Positions 37,617 through 46,789 of a DNA stretch of 64,000 nucleotides are shown piece after piece. Numbering within the stretch: position 1 is the stretch's first letter; the number at the start of each line of letters is the position of its first letter. The notes under the pieces are model-generated. The model had not been told where the DNA came from. It saw nothing but the letters and a program-made list of their open reading frames with translations, and did no database searches. The position numbers were made by a program, and so were the translations under genes. Source of the stretch: Rhodocyclaceae bacterium. GTDB taxonomy: Bacteria; Pseudomonadota; Gammaproteobacteria; Burkholderiales; Rhodocyclaceae. The stretch spans positions 26,796 to 90,795 of the forward strand of contig JAUXXJ010000020.1 of NCBI GenBank assembly GCA_030681195.1, in the 5' to 3' direction.

Positions 37617-38014
37617 TCCTCGCCGACGCCTCGGTCTGGATTGACTTTTTCAACGGTCGCGAAGGCGTGGCCGTCGACCGCCTTGCCGATCTGCTTGATG
37701 ATGGTGCCGCGCCGCTCGAAATGGCCGATCTCACGCTTTTTGAAGTTCTACGCGGTTTTCGCCATGCGGCGGACTTTCATGCCGCGCGCCAGGCACTGGC
37801 GGCGCTGCCGGTCGTCTCCATCGGCGGCCCGGAAAACGCCTTGGCTGCTGCCGAGCATTACCGGGCCCTGCGTAGTCAAGGGATCACGATCAAAAGCCCC
37901 ATCGACGTGTTGCTTGCCAGCTTCTGCATCGAGCAGGGTTACGCCCTTTTGCACAGCGATCAGGATTTCGATGCACTTGAGGCCCATCGCGGCCTGCGCG
38001 TCTGGCGACACTAA
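37613..38014 (+). CDS. vapC: VapC-type PIN-domain ribonuclease toxin
   Basis: A 133-residue PIN nuclease. The expected acidic residues are present: Asp5 (LADASVWIDFF), a Glu in LTLFEVLRG, an Asp in KSPIDVLLASFC and an Asp pair in HSDQDFDAL. VapC toxins cut specific tRNAs or rRNA. The overlap with vapB (ATGA) is usual for such pairs. It lies between uvrA and an MFS gene. Confidence 0.88.
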   Translation: MILADASVWIDFFNGREGVAVDRLADLLDDGAAPLEMADLTLFEVLRGFRHAADFHAARQALAALPVVSIGGPENALAAAEHYRALRSQGITIKSPIDVLLASFCIEQGYALLHSDQDFDALEAHRGLRVWRH

Positions 38015-38022
38015 GGCAAACC

Positions 38023-39213
38023 ATGCTTTCCCCCGTCGCCGATCCCATGACCCCTGCCGAACGGCGCACGGGTGCTGTGCTGGCCGCCATTTTTGGTCTG
38101 CGCATGCTCGGGCTGTTTCTGGTGCTGCCGGTTTTTTCCGTCCTGGCTGCCGGCCTGCCGGGCGGCGAGGACATTATGCTGGTTGGCTTGGCGCTAGGTG
38201 CCTATGGCCTGACGCAGGCTTTCCTGCAAATCCCCTTCGGCATCGCCTCTGACCGCTGGGGCCGCAAGCCCATCATCGTGGCCGGCCTACTGCTGTTTGC
38301 TGCCGGCAGTTTCATGGCCGCCGCGGCCCCGGATATTTACTGGATGATCGCCGGCCGCGTGCTGCAAGGCGCTGGCGCCATCTCGGCCGCCGTCTCTGCA
38401 CTGGCCGCCGACCTGACGCGCGAGCAGCACCGCACCAAGGTGATGGCGATGATTGGGGCGTCCATCGGCCTAGTGTTTGCCCTCTCACTGGTGATCGCCC
38501 CACCGCTGGCTGCAGCCCTTGGTTTGTCTGGTCTGTTCATTCTGATAGGTGTGCTGGCACTCGCCGCGATCATCCTGCTGTTCACTGCCGTCCCGCCAGC
38601 GCCGACATTTGTACATCAGGATCGCCCCCCCTTCTCGACCGTACTGCGCGACCCCAAACTTATTCGCCTCAACTTTGGTGTCTTCGTCCTGCACCTGATG
38701 CAGACCGCGCTTTGGGTGGTCGTGCCCACCGCGTTGGTGGCCGGGGGGCTGCCCGGCGGCGAGCACTGGAAGATCTACCTGCCCGCCGTGCTGCTGTCCT
38801 TCGCCGTGATGGTGCCTGCGATCATCGCGGCCGAGCGGCGCGGCAAGGTGCGCCCAATCTATGCCGGTGCGGTCGCCCTGCTGGTGCTGGTGCAGGTCGG
38901 ACTGGCGCTGTTTAGTGACGGACTGTGGCCGATCGGCATCTGGCTGCTGCTGTTCTTCGTCGCGTTCAATATCCTTGAAGCACTGCAGCCGTCCTTGATC
39001 TCGCGCCTGGCGCCGGGCGCCTCGCGCGGAGCCGCCCTCGGCATCTACAATACGACGCAGTCCATCGGGTTGTTTCTCGGTGGCCTGCTGGGCGGCTGGC
39101 TGGCAAAATATTACGGTGTCACCGCAGTGCATCTGGTTTGTGCGGTAGCCGGTATCATCTGGCTCGGGCTGGCAATGCGCGTTTCGGCACCGCCCCGGCC
39201 AACCACAAACTAG
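38023..39213 (+). CDS. MFS transporter (YajR-like, without the C-terminal domain)
   Basis: A 12-helix major facilitator of 396 residues, probably an exporter. Seen: the motif A region GIASDRWGRKPIIVAGLLLF after helix 2, VLQGAGAISAAVSALAADLT in helix 4 and GGLLGGWLAKYYG near the end. Substrate unknown. The cytoplasmic loop after helix 6 reads VPPAPTFVHQ, encoded by a repeat copy. The uvrA-MFS-ssb order is common in beta- and gammaproteobacteria; here vapBC sits between. A start at ATG 38047 is also possible. Confidence 0.88.
   Translation: MLSPVADPMTPAERRTGAVLAAIFGLRMLGLFLVLPVFSVLAAGLPGGEDIMLVGLALGAYGLTQAFLQIPFGIASDRWGRKPIIVAGLLLFAAGSFMAAAAPDIYWMIAGRVLQGAGAISAAVSALAADLTREQHRTKVMAMIGASIGLVFALSLVIAPPLAAALGLSGLFILIGVLALAAIILLFTAVPPAPTFVHQDRPPFSTVLRDPKLIRLNFGVFVLHLMQTALWVVVPTALVAGGLPGGEHWKIYLPAVLLSFAVMVPAIIAAERRGKVRPIYAGAVALLVLVQVGLALFSDGLWPIGIWLLLFFVAFNILEALQPSLISRLAPGASRGAALGIYNTTQSIGLFLGGLLGGWLAKYYGVTAVHLVCAVAGIIWLGLAMRVSAPPRPTTN
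38587..38610 (+). repeat. 24-bp dispersed repeat, copy in the MFS gene
   Basis: Forward orientation, one difference (GACATTT for GACTTTT). Encodes AVPPAPTF in the loop after helix 6. Confidence 0.85.
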
Positions 39214-39222
39214 GGAGAAAAC

Positions 39223-39678
39223 ATGGCATCGGTAAATAAAGTGATCCTGGTGGGCAACCTCGGGGCAGACCCGGAAATGCGCTATCTGCCAAGCGGCGAG
39301 GCCGTCGCCAACCTGCGCCTGGCCACGACCGACAGTTGGAAGGATAAGGACGGCAACAAACAGGAACAGACCGAGTGGCATCGCGTTTCGTTTTTCGGTC
39401 GTCAGGCCGAAGTGTGCGGCCAGTACCTGAAAAAAGGCAGTCAGATTTACGTCGAGGGATCGATTCGCACGCGCAAGTATCAGGACAAGGATGGTCAGGA
39501 GCGCTACGCCACCGATATCCGTGGTGACCGCATGCAAATGCTCGGCGGACGCCAGGGCATGAGCGATGCACCGCCCCGCGAAAGCAGCGCCAGCCGTCCC
39601 GCGCCGGCCCAATCGCAGCCTGCCACGAATAACAGCAGCAGCAACTTCAACGACTTCGAGGACGACATTCCGTTCTGA
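39223..39678 (+). CDS. ssb: Single-stranded DNA-binding protein
   Basis: A 151-residue SSB with an OB fold ([37 protein letters not shown]..., [22 protein letters not shown]), a Ser/Gln/Asn-rich linker and the partner-binding acidic tip DFEDDIPF. It protects single-stranded DNA in replication and repair. It overlaps the next start by one base (TGATG). Confidence 0.97.
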   Translation: MASVNKVILVGNLGADPEMRYLPSGEAVANLRLATTDSWKDKDGNKQEQTEWHRVSFFGRQAEVCGQYLKKGSQIYVEGSIRTRKYQDKDGQERYATDIRGDRMQMLGGRQGMSDAPPRESSASRPAPAQSQPATNNSSSNFNDFEDDIPF

Positions 39679-41003
39679 TGAAGCGGCCCACCTTGCGCCG
39701 GCTACGGGAGTATTCGCCGCGCGACATGCTGGTGGTTGGCTTGCCGCTGCTGCTGCTGGTGTTTGCCGGCTTCTGGCTGGCCTCGCGTTACATCCAGCCG
39801 GCCCCGCCCGATACGTTGATCCTCTCAACGGGGGGGGAGGGGGGCGCCTACCAGCGCTTTGCTGCAGCCTATAAGGACATCCTGTCCCTACAGGGTATCC
39901 GGCTCGTCGAGCGCCCTTCCGCCGGCTCGCTCGAAAACCTGGCCCGACTGCGTGACCCGGCAACCGATACCGATGCAGCTTTCGTGCAGGGCGGCGCCGC
40001 ACGGGTGCAGGAAAACGATGAACTCCTCTCGCTGGGGGTGCTCTACAACGAGCCCCTGTGGATTTTTTATCGTGCCGAGCTTGGCTCGCTCACGCAACTC
40101 ACCGAACTCAGGGGTGCACGCGTTGCTATCGGGCCAGAGGGTAGCGGCACCCGCCATCTTGCCCTGGAGCTGCTACACGCCAATCGCCTTGAGCCGCAAC
40201 AGTTGAAACTGCGCAAGCAGGGCGGCCCGGAACTTGCCAGCGCCTTCATGAAAGGCCAGGTCGATGCCGCTTTCGCGGTTGGCCCGGTGGAGTCAGCCAC
40301 CATCTGGACCCTGCTGCACACGCCGGGTCTGCGTTTGCTCAACCTGTCGCAAGCCGAAGCCTATACACGCCAATTTCCCTATCTCTCCCACCTGATACTG
40401 CCGCGCGGTGCTATCGACCTATCTACCGATTCGCCGCCGCAGGACACGCATCTGCTGGCGACCCAGGCCACCCTGGTGGTGCGCGACGGCACCCATCCGG
40501 CGCTGATCAGCCTGCTGATGCAGGCGCTGAGTGAAACTCACGACAAGCCGGGCATCTTCCAGAAAACCGGGGAGTTCCCCCGTGCCGCCAGCGCCGACTT
40601 TCCGCTCGCGCCCGAGGCCGAGCGTTACTACAAATCGGGCAAGCCGCTGTTGCAACGCTACCTGCCGTTCTGGGCGGCGACGCTAGTTGATCGCATGATC
40701 GTCATGCTGATTCCTTTGTTTGCCATCCTGATTCCGCTGATGCGGATTGCGCCGGGAATGTACAACTGGCGCATCAAATCCCGCATCTACCGGCGTTATG
40801 GCGAACTCAAGTTCATCGAAGTAGAACTGGAAGCTGATCCCGGCAGGCTCACGCGGGCCGAGTGGCATGAGCGTGTCGACGCCATCGAGCATGACGTCAA
40901 TCACATGACCATGCCGCTGACCTTCACGGATATGGTCTATACCTTGCGCATGCACATCGGCCTGGTGCGCAAGGCGATTGATCGAAACGTTACAGCGCCC
41001 TGA
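39678..41003 (+). CDS. TAXI-family TRAP solute-binding protein with membrane anchors at both ends
   Basis: A 441-residue protein. Seen: an uncleaved N-terminal helix ([19 protein letters not shown]), a TAXI binding fold ([47 protein letters not shown]), the segment [22 protein letters not shown], a second membrane helix ([18 protein letters not shown]) and a cytoplasmic C-terminus of about 100 residues. TAXI binders normally hand ligand to a fused 4TM-12TM permease; none is adjacent here. RAASADFPL is encoded by a repeat copy just before the conserved ERYYKSG. It overlaps rfaE2 tail to tail by 14 bp. Confidence 0.82.
   Translation: MKRPTLRRLREYSPRDMLVVGLPLLLLVFAGFWLASRYIQPAPPDTLILSTGGEGGAYQRFAAAYKDILSLQGIRLVERPSAGSLENLARLRDPATDTDAAFVQGGAARVQENDELLSLGVLYNEPLWIFYRAELGSLTQLTELRGARVAIGPEGSGTRHLALELLHANRLEPQQLKLRKQGGPELASAFMKGQVDAAFAVGPVESATIWTLLHTPGLRLLNLSQAEAYTRQFPYLSHLILPRGAIDLSTDSPPQDTHLLATQATLVVRDGTHPALISLLMQALSETHDKPGIFQKTGEFPRAASADFPLAPEAERYYKSGKPLLQRYLPFWAATLVDRMIVMLIPLFAILIPLMRIAPGMYNWRIKSRIYRRYGELKFIEVELEADPGRLTRAEWHERVDAIEHDVNHMTMPLTFTDMVYTLRMHIGLVRKAIDRNVTAP
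40579..40601 (+). repeat. 24-bp dispersed repeat, copy in the TAXI gene
   Basis: Forward orientation, two differences in the left half, right half GCGCCGACTTT exact but for the last T. Encodes RAASADF. Confidence 0.7.
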
Positions 41004-41474
41004 CTTTTTCCAGCAGCGCCGTCGTTGAGCGCTGGTGGATGAAGGGGATCGAGTGCACCTGCCCACCCCAGCCGAGCACTTCAGCGGCGCCGACAATTTT
41101 CTCGACCGGCCAGTCGCCACCCTTCACCAGCACATCCGGACGGCAATCGAGAATGCGTTGCAGCGGCGTGTCCTCGTCAAACCAGGTCACCAGCGACACG
41201 CATTCCAGTGCCGCCAGCAGCACCATGCGGTCTTCCAGGCCATTCACCGGGCGCTCGTCACCCTTGCCTAGACGCTTCACCGAGGCATCGGCATTCACCG
41301 CGACCATCAGGCTGGCACCCAAGGCGCGCGCCTGAGCCAGATAGGTGACATGCCCACGATGGAGGATGTCAAAACAGCCATTGGTGAAGACCAGCGGCCG
41401 CGGCAGGCTGGCAAGCCGGCTGGCCAGTGCGGCCGGCTCACAGCACTTGCGCTCGAGATCGAGCGTGGCGATGC

Positions 41475-41478
<4 letters not shown>
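40990..41478 (-). CDS. rfaE2: D-glycero-beta-D-manno-heptose 1-phosphate adenylyltransferase, stand-alone
   Basis: A 162-residue nucleotidyltransferase. Seen: [22 protein letters not shown] with the HxGH motif, [21 protein letters not shown] and VLVKGGDW, as in the C-terminal half of HldE. It charges heptose-1-phosphate with ADP for lipopolysaccharide inner core. The kinase half (HldA) is not adjacent. It overlaps the dolP-like stop by 4 bp, in a run that also carries a phosphoheptose-isomerase-like protein. Confidence 0.92.
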
Positions 41479-42724
<1,246 letters not shown>

Positions 42725-43090
42725 CTAAAGCAGGACAAACACCTCGATTCTCACCCGTCGCCAAGGATTCTTATGCGCTACCAGCGTGGCAATCCGCCCG
42801 GCCACCCGTTCACCGCGATCCATGGCTGCTGCCACCGCTGCGTTTTCGGCGCGGGGCAGGTAACCAAGCATGACGCCACGCCACTCGATGCGCACCGCAC
42901 CGGCATCATGGGGATTGTCGGGCTCGCGGATCAGCGTCAGTGCATCGCCCACCTGCAACCGCTCCCACAACGCGGCGCCAGCGTGATACTGGAACCCCGC
43001 CAGCGGCGAGCTTTGCACCAGTAGCTTGATCGTCTGCGCCTGTGCCAACAGACTCAGTCCGCACAGCAGACTAATCAGGGCGAAACGCAT
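42725..43090 (-). CDS. Exported HIRAN-domain protein
   Basis: A 121-residue protein made of a signal peptide (RFALISLLCGLSLLAQAQ) and one HIRAN domain (SSPLAGFQYHAGAALWERLQVGDALTLIREPDNPHDAGAVRIEWRGVMLGYLPRAENAAVAAAMDRGE). HIRAN domains in HLTF and Rad5 bind 3' DNA ends; here an exported form makes DNA binding inside the cell unlikely, so the function is unknown. The start overlaps the yraN end by 20 bp. Confidence 0.85.
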   Translation of the reverse strand: MRFALISLLCGLSLLAQAQTIKLLVQSSPLAGFQYHAGAALWERLQVGDALTLIREPDNPHDAGAVRIEWRGVMLGYLPRAENAAVAAAMDRGERVAGRIATLVAHKNPWRRVRIEVFVLL

Positions 43091-43430
43091 CTTTCACCCA
43101 TTCCAGTTTGTCACCGTCGATCAGGATGCAGTCAAAGCGACAATCGCAATCGCCATGCCGCGCCAGCCAGTGGCGCGCAGCGAGAATCAGGCGCCGCTGC
43201 TTGGTCACCGTAATGCTCGCACCGGCACCGCCAAAGTCGGCGCTGGCGCGACGGCGTACTTCGACAAACACCGTCGTGATGTCATCACGGCAGATGAGGT
43301 CGATCTCGCCGCCCTTGACGCGAAAATTGCGCGTCAGTAGCTTCAGCCCATGGGCGAGCAGGTATTGCGCAGCGGTTTCTTCGCCGGCATCGCCGATCTG
43401 TTTGGTGGTGTGGGGGATAATGGCGACCAT
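43071..43430 (-). CDS. yraN: YraN/UPF0102 family nuclease-like protein
   Basis: A 119-residue UPF0102 protein with GDAGEETAAQYLLAHGLKLLTRNFRVKGGEIDLICRDD and VEVRRRASADFGGAGASITVTKQRRLILAARHWL: the GEIDLI and VEVR motifs fit a Holliday-junction-resolvase-like PD-(D/E)xK fold. Metal residues look intact. ATG 43430 is chosen; the frame runs to 43538 in-frame. Its start and the rsmI start overlap by 11 bp in opposite directions. RRASADF inside the VEVR loop is encoded by a repeat copy. Confidence 0.88.
   Translation of the reverse strand: MVAIIPHTTKQIGDAGEETAAQYLLAHGLKLLTRNFRVKGGEIDLICRDDITTVFVEVRRRASADFGGAGASITVTKQRRLILAARHWLARHGDCDCRFDCILIDGDKLEWVKDAFRPD
43232..43255 (-). repeat. 24-bp dispersed repeat, copy in yraN
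   Basis: Reverse orientation, about two differences. Encodes RASADF in the conserved VEVR loop. Confidence 0.8.
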
Positions 43431-44262
43431 GAAGGCCACATTATTCATCGTCGCCACCCCCATCGGCAACCTCGGTGACATTACCCTGCGTGCCGTTGAG
43501 ACGTTGCGGCTGGCCGCCGTGATTGCCTGCGAGGACACCCGCCACGCCCGCCGCCTGCTCGATCATTACGACATCCGCGCCGAATTGCTGGCCGTACACG
43601 AACACAACGAGCAGACCGCGACCGCAAAAATTATCGCACTGCTGGAGGCCGGCAAGCCGGTCGCACTGATCTCCGATGCCGGCACGCCCGGCATTTCCGA
43701 CCCGGGTGCACGCACCGCCGCCGCCGTGCGCACGGCGGGCTTCCGGGTTTCCCCGCTGCCCGGCCCGAATGCCGCCGTGTCTGCTCTGTCGGCCGCCGGC
43801 CTGGCCGACAACGCCTTTCACTTTGTCGGCTTCCTGCCGGCAAAAGTCGGCGCTCGCAAGACGGCACTGGAAGCGCTCAAGGGCATTCCGGCTACGCTGG
43901 TGTTCTATGAGGCGCCGCATCGCATCGAGGAAACCGTGGCCGACCTCGCCACCCTGCTGGAACACGAACGCGAGATCGTCATCGCCCGGGAGCTGACCAA
44001 GTTGTTCGAGGAAATCGTGCGCCTGCCCCTGTCAGAGGCGCCGGCCTGGCTGGCGGCTGACGACAATCACCGGCGCGGCGAGTTCGTCCTGCTGGTTTCT
44101 GCGCCCCCTGCCCGGGAGGGACTGGATGCCGAAAGTGAGCGCATCCTCAAACTGCTGCTGGCTGAGTTGCCCGTCAAGCAGGCCGCCAAGCTCACCGCCG
44201 CCATCACTGGCCTGCCGAAGAACGACCTGTACCAGCAGGCGCTGGAATTGAAGGGCAGCTAA
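43420..44262 (+). CDS. rsmI: 16S rRNA (cytidine-1402-2'-O)-methyltransferase
   Basis: A 280-residue methylase. Seen: LFIVATPIGNLGDITLRAVETL, CEDTRHARRLLDHYDI, LISDAGTPGISDPG and ARELTKLFEEI. It methylates the ribose of C1402 in 16S rRNA. ATG 43420 has GGGGGA upstream; ATG 43429 is 3 codons later. AKVGARKTA in the loop after the FVGFLPAK segment is encoded by a repeat copy. Overlaps yraN head to head by 11 bp. Confidence 0.95.
   Translation: MATMKATLFIVATPIGNLGDITLRAVETLRLAAVIACEDTRHARRLLDHYDIRAELLAVHEHNEQTATAKIIALLEAGKPVALISDAGTPGISDPGARTAAAVRTAGFRVSPLPGPNAAVSALSAAGLADNAFHFVGFLPAKVGARKTALEALKGIPATLVFYEAPHRIEETVADLATLLEHEREIVIARELTKLFEEIVRLPLSEAPAWLAADDNHRRGEFVLLVSAPPAREGLDAESERILKLLLAELPVKQAAKLTAAITGLPKNDLYQQALELKGS
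43842..43865 (-). repeat. 24-bp dispersed repeat, copy in rsmI
   Basis: Reverse orientation, exact right half (AAAAGTCGGCGC) with about three changes in the other half. Encodes KVGARKTA. 587 bp from the copy in yraN. Confidence 0.65.
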
Positions 44263-44271
44263 AATCTGACC

Positions 44272-45315
44272 ATGCAAACGATCACCATCACTCGTCCCGA
44301 CGACTGGCACCTGCATCTGCGCGATGGCGATGCCATGAAAGCTGTGTTGCCCGATACTGCCCGCCGCTTCGCCCGCGCCATTGTCATGCCCAACCTCAAG
44401 CCACCGGTTACCACTGTGGCGCAGGCTGCCGCCTATCGAGAACGTATCCTTGCCGCGTTACCGGCAGGATCGACGTTTGATCCTTTAATGACCCTGTACC
44501 TCACCGACAGGCTACCTGCCGACGAAATCGACAAGGCCAAGGCCAGCGGTTTCGTCCATGCCGTGAAGCTCTACCCGGCCGGCGCCACCACCAATTCGGA
44601 TGCCGGCGTCACGGATCTCAAGCATTGCCACGCCACCCTCGCCCGCATGGAAGCCCTCGGCCTGCCTTTGCTGGTGCATGGCGAAGTTACCGATCCGGCC
44701 GTCGACATCTTTGATCGTGAAGCCATCTTCATCGAGCAAGTGCTGCAGCCGCTGTTCAAGGACTTCCCCGCACTCAAGGTCGTGCTCGAACACATCACCA
44801 CGCAGGACGGCGCACAATTTGTCGCCAGCACCGGTGCCAACGTCGCCGCGACGATCACGGCGCACCACCTGTTGCTCAACCGCAATGCCATTTTCAGCGG
44901 CGGCATCCGTCCGCATCACTACTGCCTGCCGGTACTGAAACGCGAAAAGCATCGCCAGGCCCTCGTCACCGCGGCCACCTCAGGCAATCCCAAGTTTTTC
45001 CTCGGTACCGATTCCGCCCCGCATGCCAAAACAGCCAAGGAAGCCGCCTGCGGCTGCGCCGGCTGCTACACCGCTCACGCTGGCATCGAACTGTATGCCG
45101 AGGCCTTCGAGGCCGCCGGTGCACTCGACAAGCTGGAAGGCTTTGCCAGCTTCCACGGAGCTGATTTCTACGGCCTGCCACGCAACACCGAGAAAATCAC
45201 GCTGGTACGCGAGCCGTGGGCCGTGCCGGCAACGCAGTCCTACCTGCCGAACGATCCGATCGTGCCGCTGCGCGCCGGTGAAACCATCGCCTGGCGCATT
45301 GGAGTCACACAATGA
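44272..45315 (+). CDS. pyrC: Dihydroorotase
   Basis: Cyclises carbamoyl-aspartate to dihydroorotate in pyrimidine synthesis. The 347-residue enzyme is of the class II (E. coli) type. Seen: [10 protein letters not shown] with two zinc His, [12 protein letters not shown] with the carboxylated Lys, [24 protein letters not shown] and GTDSAPHAK with the catalytic Asp. The stop overlaps the next start by 4 bp. Confidence 0.97.
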   Translation: MQTITITRPDDWHLHLRDGDAMKAVLPDTARRFARAIVMPNLKPPVTTVAQAAAYRERILAALPAGSTFDPLMTLYLTDRLPADEIDKAKASGFVHAVKLYPAGATTNSDAGVTDLKHCHATLARMEALGLPLLVHGEVTDPAVDIFDREAIFIEQVLQPLFKDFPALKVVLEHITTQDGAQFVASTGANVAATITAHHLLLNRNAIFSGGIRPHHYCLPVLKREKHRQALVTAATSGNPKFFLGTDSAPHAKTAKEAACGCAGCYTAHAGIELYAEAFEAAGALDKLEGFASFHGADFYGLPRNTEKITLVREPWAVPATQSYLPNDPIVPLRAGETIAWRIGVTQ

Positions 45316-45758
45316 AACATCGCACTCTGCTGCTGGCCTTGCTGACCGTCCCCCTGTTGCTGGGCTGCGTCAAGGAACCTGCTGCCTTCCTGATTCAGGG
45401 TGGTGATCACTCACTGACGATCGAGCGCAACAAGCCCTATTTCTGGAGCGATGGCTGGGAACTTGACCTCATTACCGCCCGTTATCCCGATTGCCAGCGC
45501 CGCCATCCGCTGAAAAAAGCGGCCGAAAGAATGCGTATCGACCTCTACCGCGTCGAGCAGGGCGTCTTCATCCTCAATCAGGGCAAGCGCTGGTACATCA
45601 CCGAGACGCGCGATTGCCGCATGCAGCAATTTGATGAGGAGCCGCCCGAGGCCGGTGAGTTCATCGGTTCCTTCCGCGAAAAGAACGAAGCCTTCCTCTT
45701 TGAGCCCTATGTAGAAGAGGCCAAGACGGGCAAAAACAGCAAAGCCGCCAAGAAGTAG
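45312..45758 (+). CDS. Predicted lipoprotein of unknown function
   Basis: A 148-residue protein with lipobox LLGC (Cys19) after a hydrophobic start, hence likely lipid-anchored in the envelope. The body has [40 protein letters not shown] and [19 protein letters not shown]; the two Cys (DCQ, DCR) could form a disulfide. I do not recognise the family. It is coupled to pyrC and stops 5 bp before the rnpB -10 box. Confidence 0.8.
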   Translation: MKHRTLLLALLTVPLLLGCVKEPAAFLIQGGDHSLTIERNKPYFWSDGWELDLITARYPDCQRRHPLKKAAERMRIDLYRVEQGVFILNQGKRWYITETRDCRMQQFDEEPPEAGEFIGSFREKNEAFLFEPYVEEAKTGKNSKAAKK

Positions 45759-45763
45759 GCGCC

Positions 45764-45769
45764 TATAAT
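45764..45769 (+). promoter_or_regulatory. -10 box of rnpB promoter
   Basis: A perfect TATAAT sits 7 bases before the predicted 5' end of the RNase P RNA. No good -35 box is seen, since the region belongs to the end of the lipoprotein gene. Confidence 0.7.
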
Positions 45770-45776
45770 CCCGAGC

Positions 45777-46125
45777 GGAAGTTCGCCAGGCAGTCGCTGG
45801 ACAAAACATCGTCTGGAGGAAAGTCCGGGCCCCATAGAGCAGGATGCCGGCTAACGGCCGGGCGCCGTGAGGCGACAGACAGTGCAACAGAAACATACCG
45901 CCAATGGCTCCGCAAGGAGATCAGGTAAGGGTGAAATCGTGCGGTAAGAGCGCACGGCCGTACTGGTAACAGCTACGGCGGGCAAACCTCATCCGGGGCA
46001 AGGCCAAATAGGGGAGCATTGGCGTGGCTCGCGTCGCTCCCGGGTAGGCTGCTAGAGGCTGGCGGTAACGTCAGTCCCAGAGGAATGACTGCCCACGACA
46101 GAACCCGGCTTACCGGCGAACTTCC
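45777..46125 (+). ncRNA. rnpB: RNase P RNA, bacterial class A
   Basis: The catalytic RNA that trims tRNA 5' ends. The ends pair perfectly as helix P1 (GGAAGTTCGCC 45777-45787 with GGCGAACTTCC 46115-46125). Inside are the class A landmarks: GAGGAAAGTCCGGGC, the GACAGACAGTGCAACAGAAA core, GGTAAGGGTGAAA, GGTAACAGC, GCAAACCTCATCCGG and the 3' conserved ACAGAACCCGGCTTA. The 349-base length fits. It separates the pyrC unit from the division gene cluster. Confidence 0.97.
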
Positions 46126-46152
46126 ACCCATCCCACTCGCAAGAACTCCTCA

Positions 46153-46180
46153 CAAGTCACTTTCAGACTTGCTTTTGATT
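46153..46180 (+). terminator. Possible terminator of rnpB
   Basis: A 6-bp stem CAAGTC (46153-46158) / GACTTG (46166-46171) is followed by CTTTTGATT, 28 bases after the RNA 3' end. The stem is short and the T run is broken, so it is a weak candidate. Confidence 0.4.
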
Positions 46181-46286
46181 CATTGATTTTCAAGGAATTT
46201 TTGCGCCTACCGTTTGTACCAAAAGCACCATAAGCCCTTGTTGCACCTAAAAAAATCCCATTTTTCCTATTGACTCACTCATTTTG
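46181..46286. other. AT-rich leader between rnpB and mraZ boxes
   Basis: About 105 bases, clearly more AT-rich than the surroundings, with runs such as AAGGAATTTTTGCG and CTAAAAAAATCCC. No open frame with a start and ribosome site, and no repeat copy. It contains the promoter -35 at its right end; otherwise I see nothing in it. Confidence 0.6.
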
Positions 46287-46298
46287 GTGGAATAAAGT
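46270..46298 (+). promoter_or_regulatory. Candidate promoter of the division/cell wall cluster
   Basis: TTGACT (46270-46275, five of six consensus -35 bases) and TAAAGT (46293-46298, four of six -10 bases) are 17 bp apart. The -10 overlaps the first two MraZ boxes, so MraZ binding would block RNA polymerase. Confidence 0.6.
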
Positions 46299-46326
46299 GG
46301 GGACTTGTGGGATTTAGTGGGAGCTA
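46287..46326 (+). promoter_or_regulatory. MraZ operator: four 10-bp direct repeats
   Basis: GTGGA (46287), GTGGG (46297), GTGGG (46307) and GTGGG (46317) are spaced exactly 10 bp apart, one helical turn each. MraZ proteins bind such TGGG(N) direct repeats upstream of their own gene. The last box ends 8 bases before the mraZ start. Confidence 0.9.
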
Positions 46327-46333
46327 GGTAGGC

Positions 46334-46780
46334 GTGTTTCAAGGGGCTGCACAACTGACGCTGGATGCAAAGGGACGCTTGGCGATCCCCGCACGGCATC
46401 GTGACGCCCTGGCGCAAGCGGGCAGCCATCTGGTCATGACCGCCCACCCGCACCGCTGTCTGCTGCTTTATCCCGCCCAGGCCTGGGAACCGATACGCGA
46501 CAAGATTCTTGCGGCCCCGAGTTTCGACCCGCGCTCTGCCGCACTGAAGCGCATCCTGGTCGGCAATGCGCGCGATTGCGAGATTGATAACGCCGGCCGC
46601 ATCCTCGTCGCCCCCGAACTGCGCGACACCGCCGAACTGGACAAGCAGGTCTGGCTGGTCGGCATGGGCTCGCACTTTGAACTGTGGAGCGATGCCGGCT
46701 GGCGTCGCCAGCATGAAACCGCCTTCGAGGCTCTGGCTGGCGATCAACCGCCGCCGGGATTCGAGGGCATTTCCCTGTGA
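46334..46780 (+). CDS. mraZ: Transcriptional regulator MraZ
   Basis: A 148-residue ring-forming AbrB-like repressor of the cell division cluster. Seen: FQGAAQLTLDAKGRLAIPARHRDAL and a second half VGNARDCEIDNAGRILVAPELRD, the two AbrB-like repeats. The start is GTG 46334, preceded by AGGTAGG; no ATG fits. The four operator boxes immediately upstream indicate autorepression. It leads rsmH with a 9-bp gap. Confidence 0.96.
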   Translation: MFQGAAQLTLDAKGRLAIPARHRDALAQAGSHLVMTAHPHRCLLLYPAQAWEPIRDKILAAPSFDPRSAALKRILVGNARDCEIDNAGRILVAPELRDTAELDKQVWLVGMGSHFELWSDAGWRRQHETAFEALAGDQPPPGFEGISL

Positions 46781-46789
46781 TCGAGGCGG

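Noticed and set aside
38485..40002. Long antisense open frame over MFS, ssb and TAXI genes
   Set aside because: All three plus-strand genes are clear family members with proper overlaps; the antisense frame has Gln/Arg/His-rich composition typical of reverse frames.
41078..41100. GGCGCCGACAATTTT in rfaE2
   Set aside because: Only the core is partly similar; the protein there ([10 protein letters not shown]) is normal for the family.
45759..46333. A protein gene in the gap between the lipoprotein gene and mraZ
   Set aside because: The interval is explained by rnpB, its flanks and the MraZ-controlled promoter; no supported start and frame.
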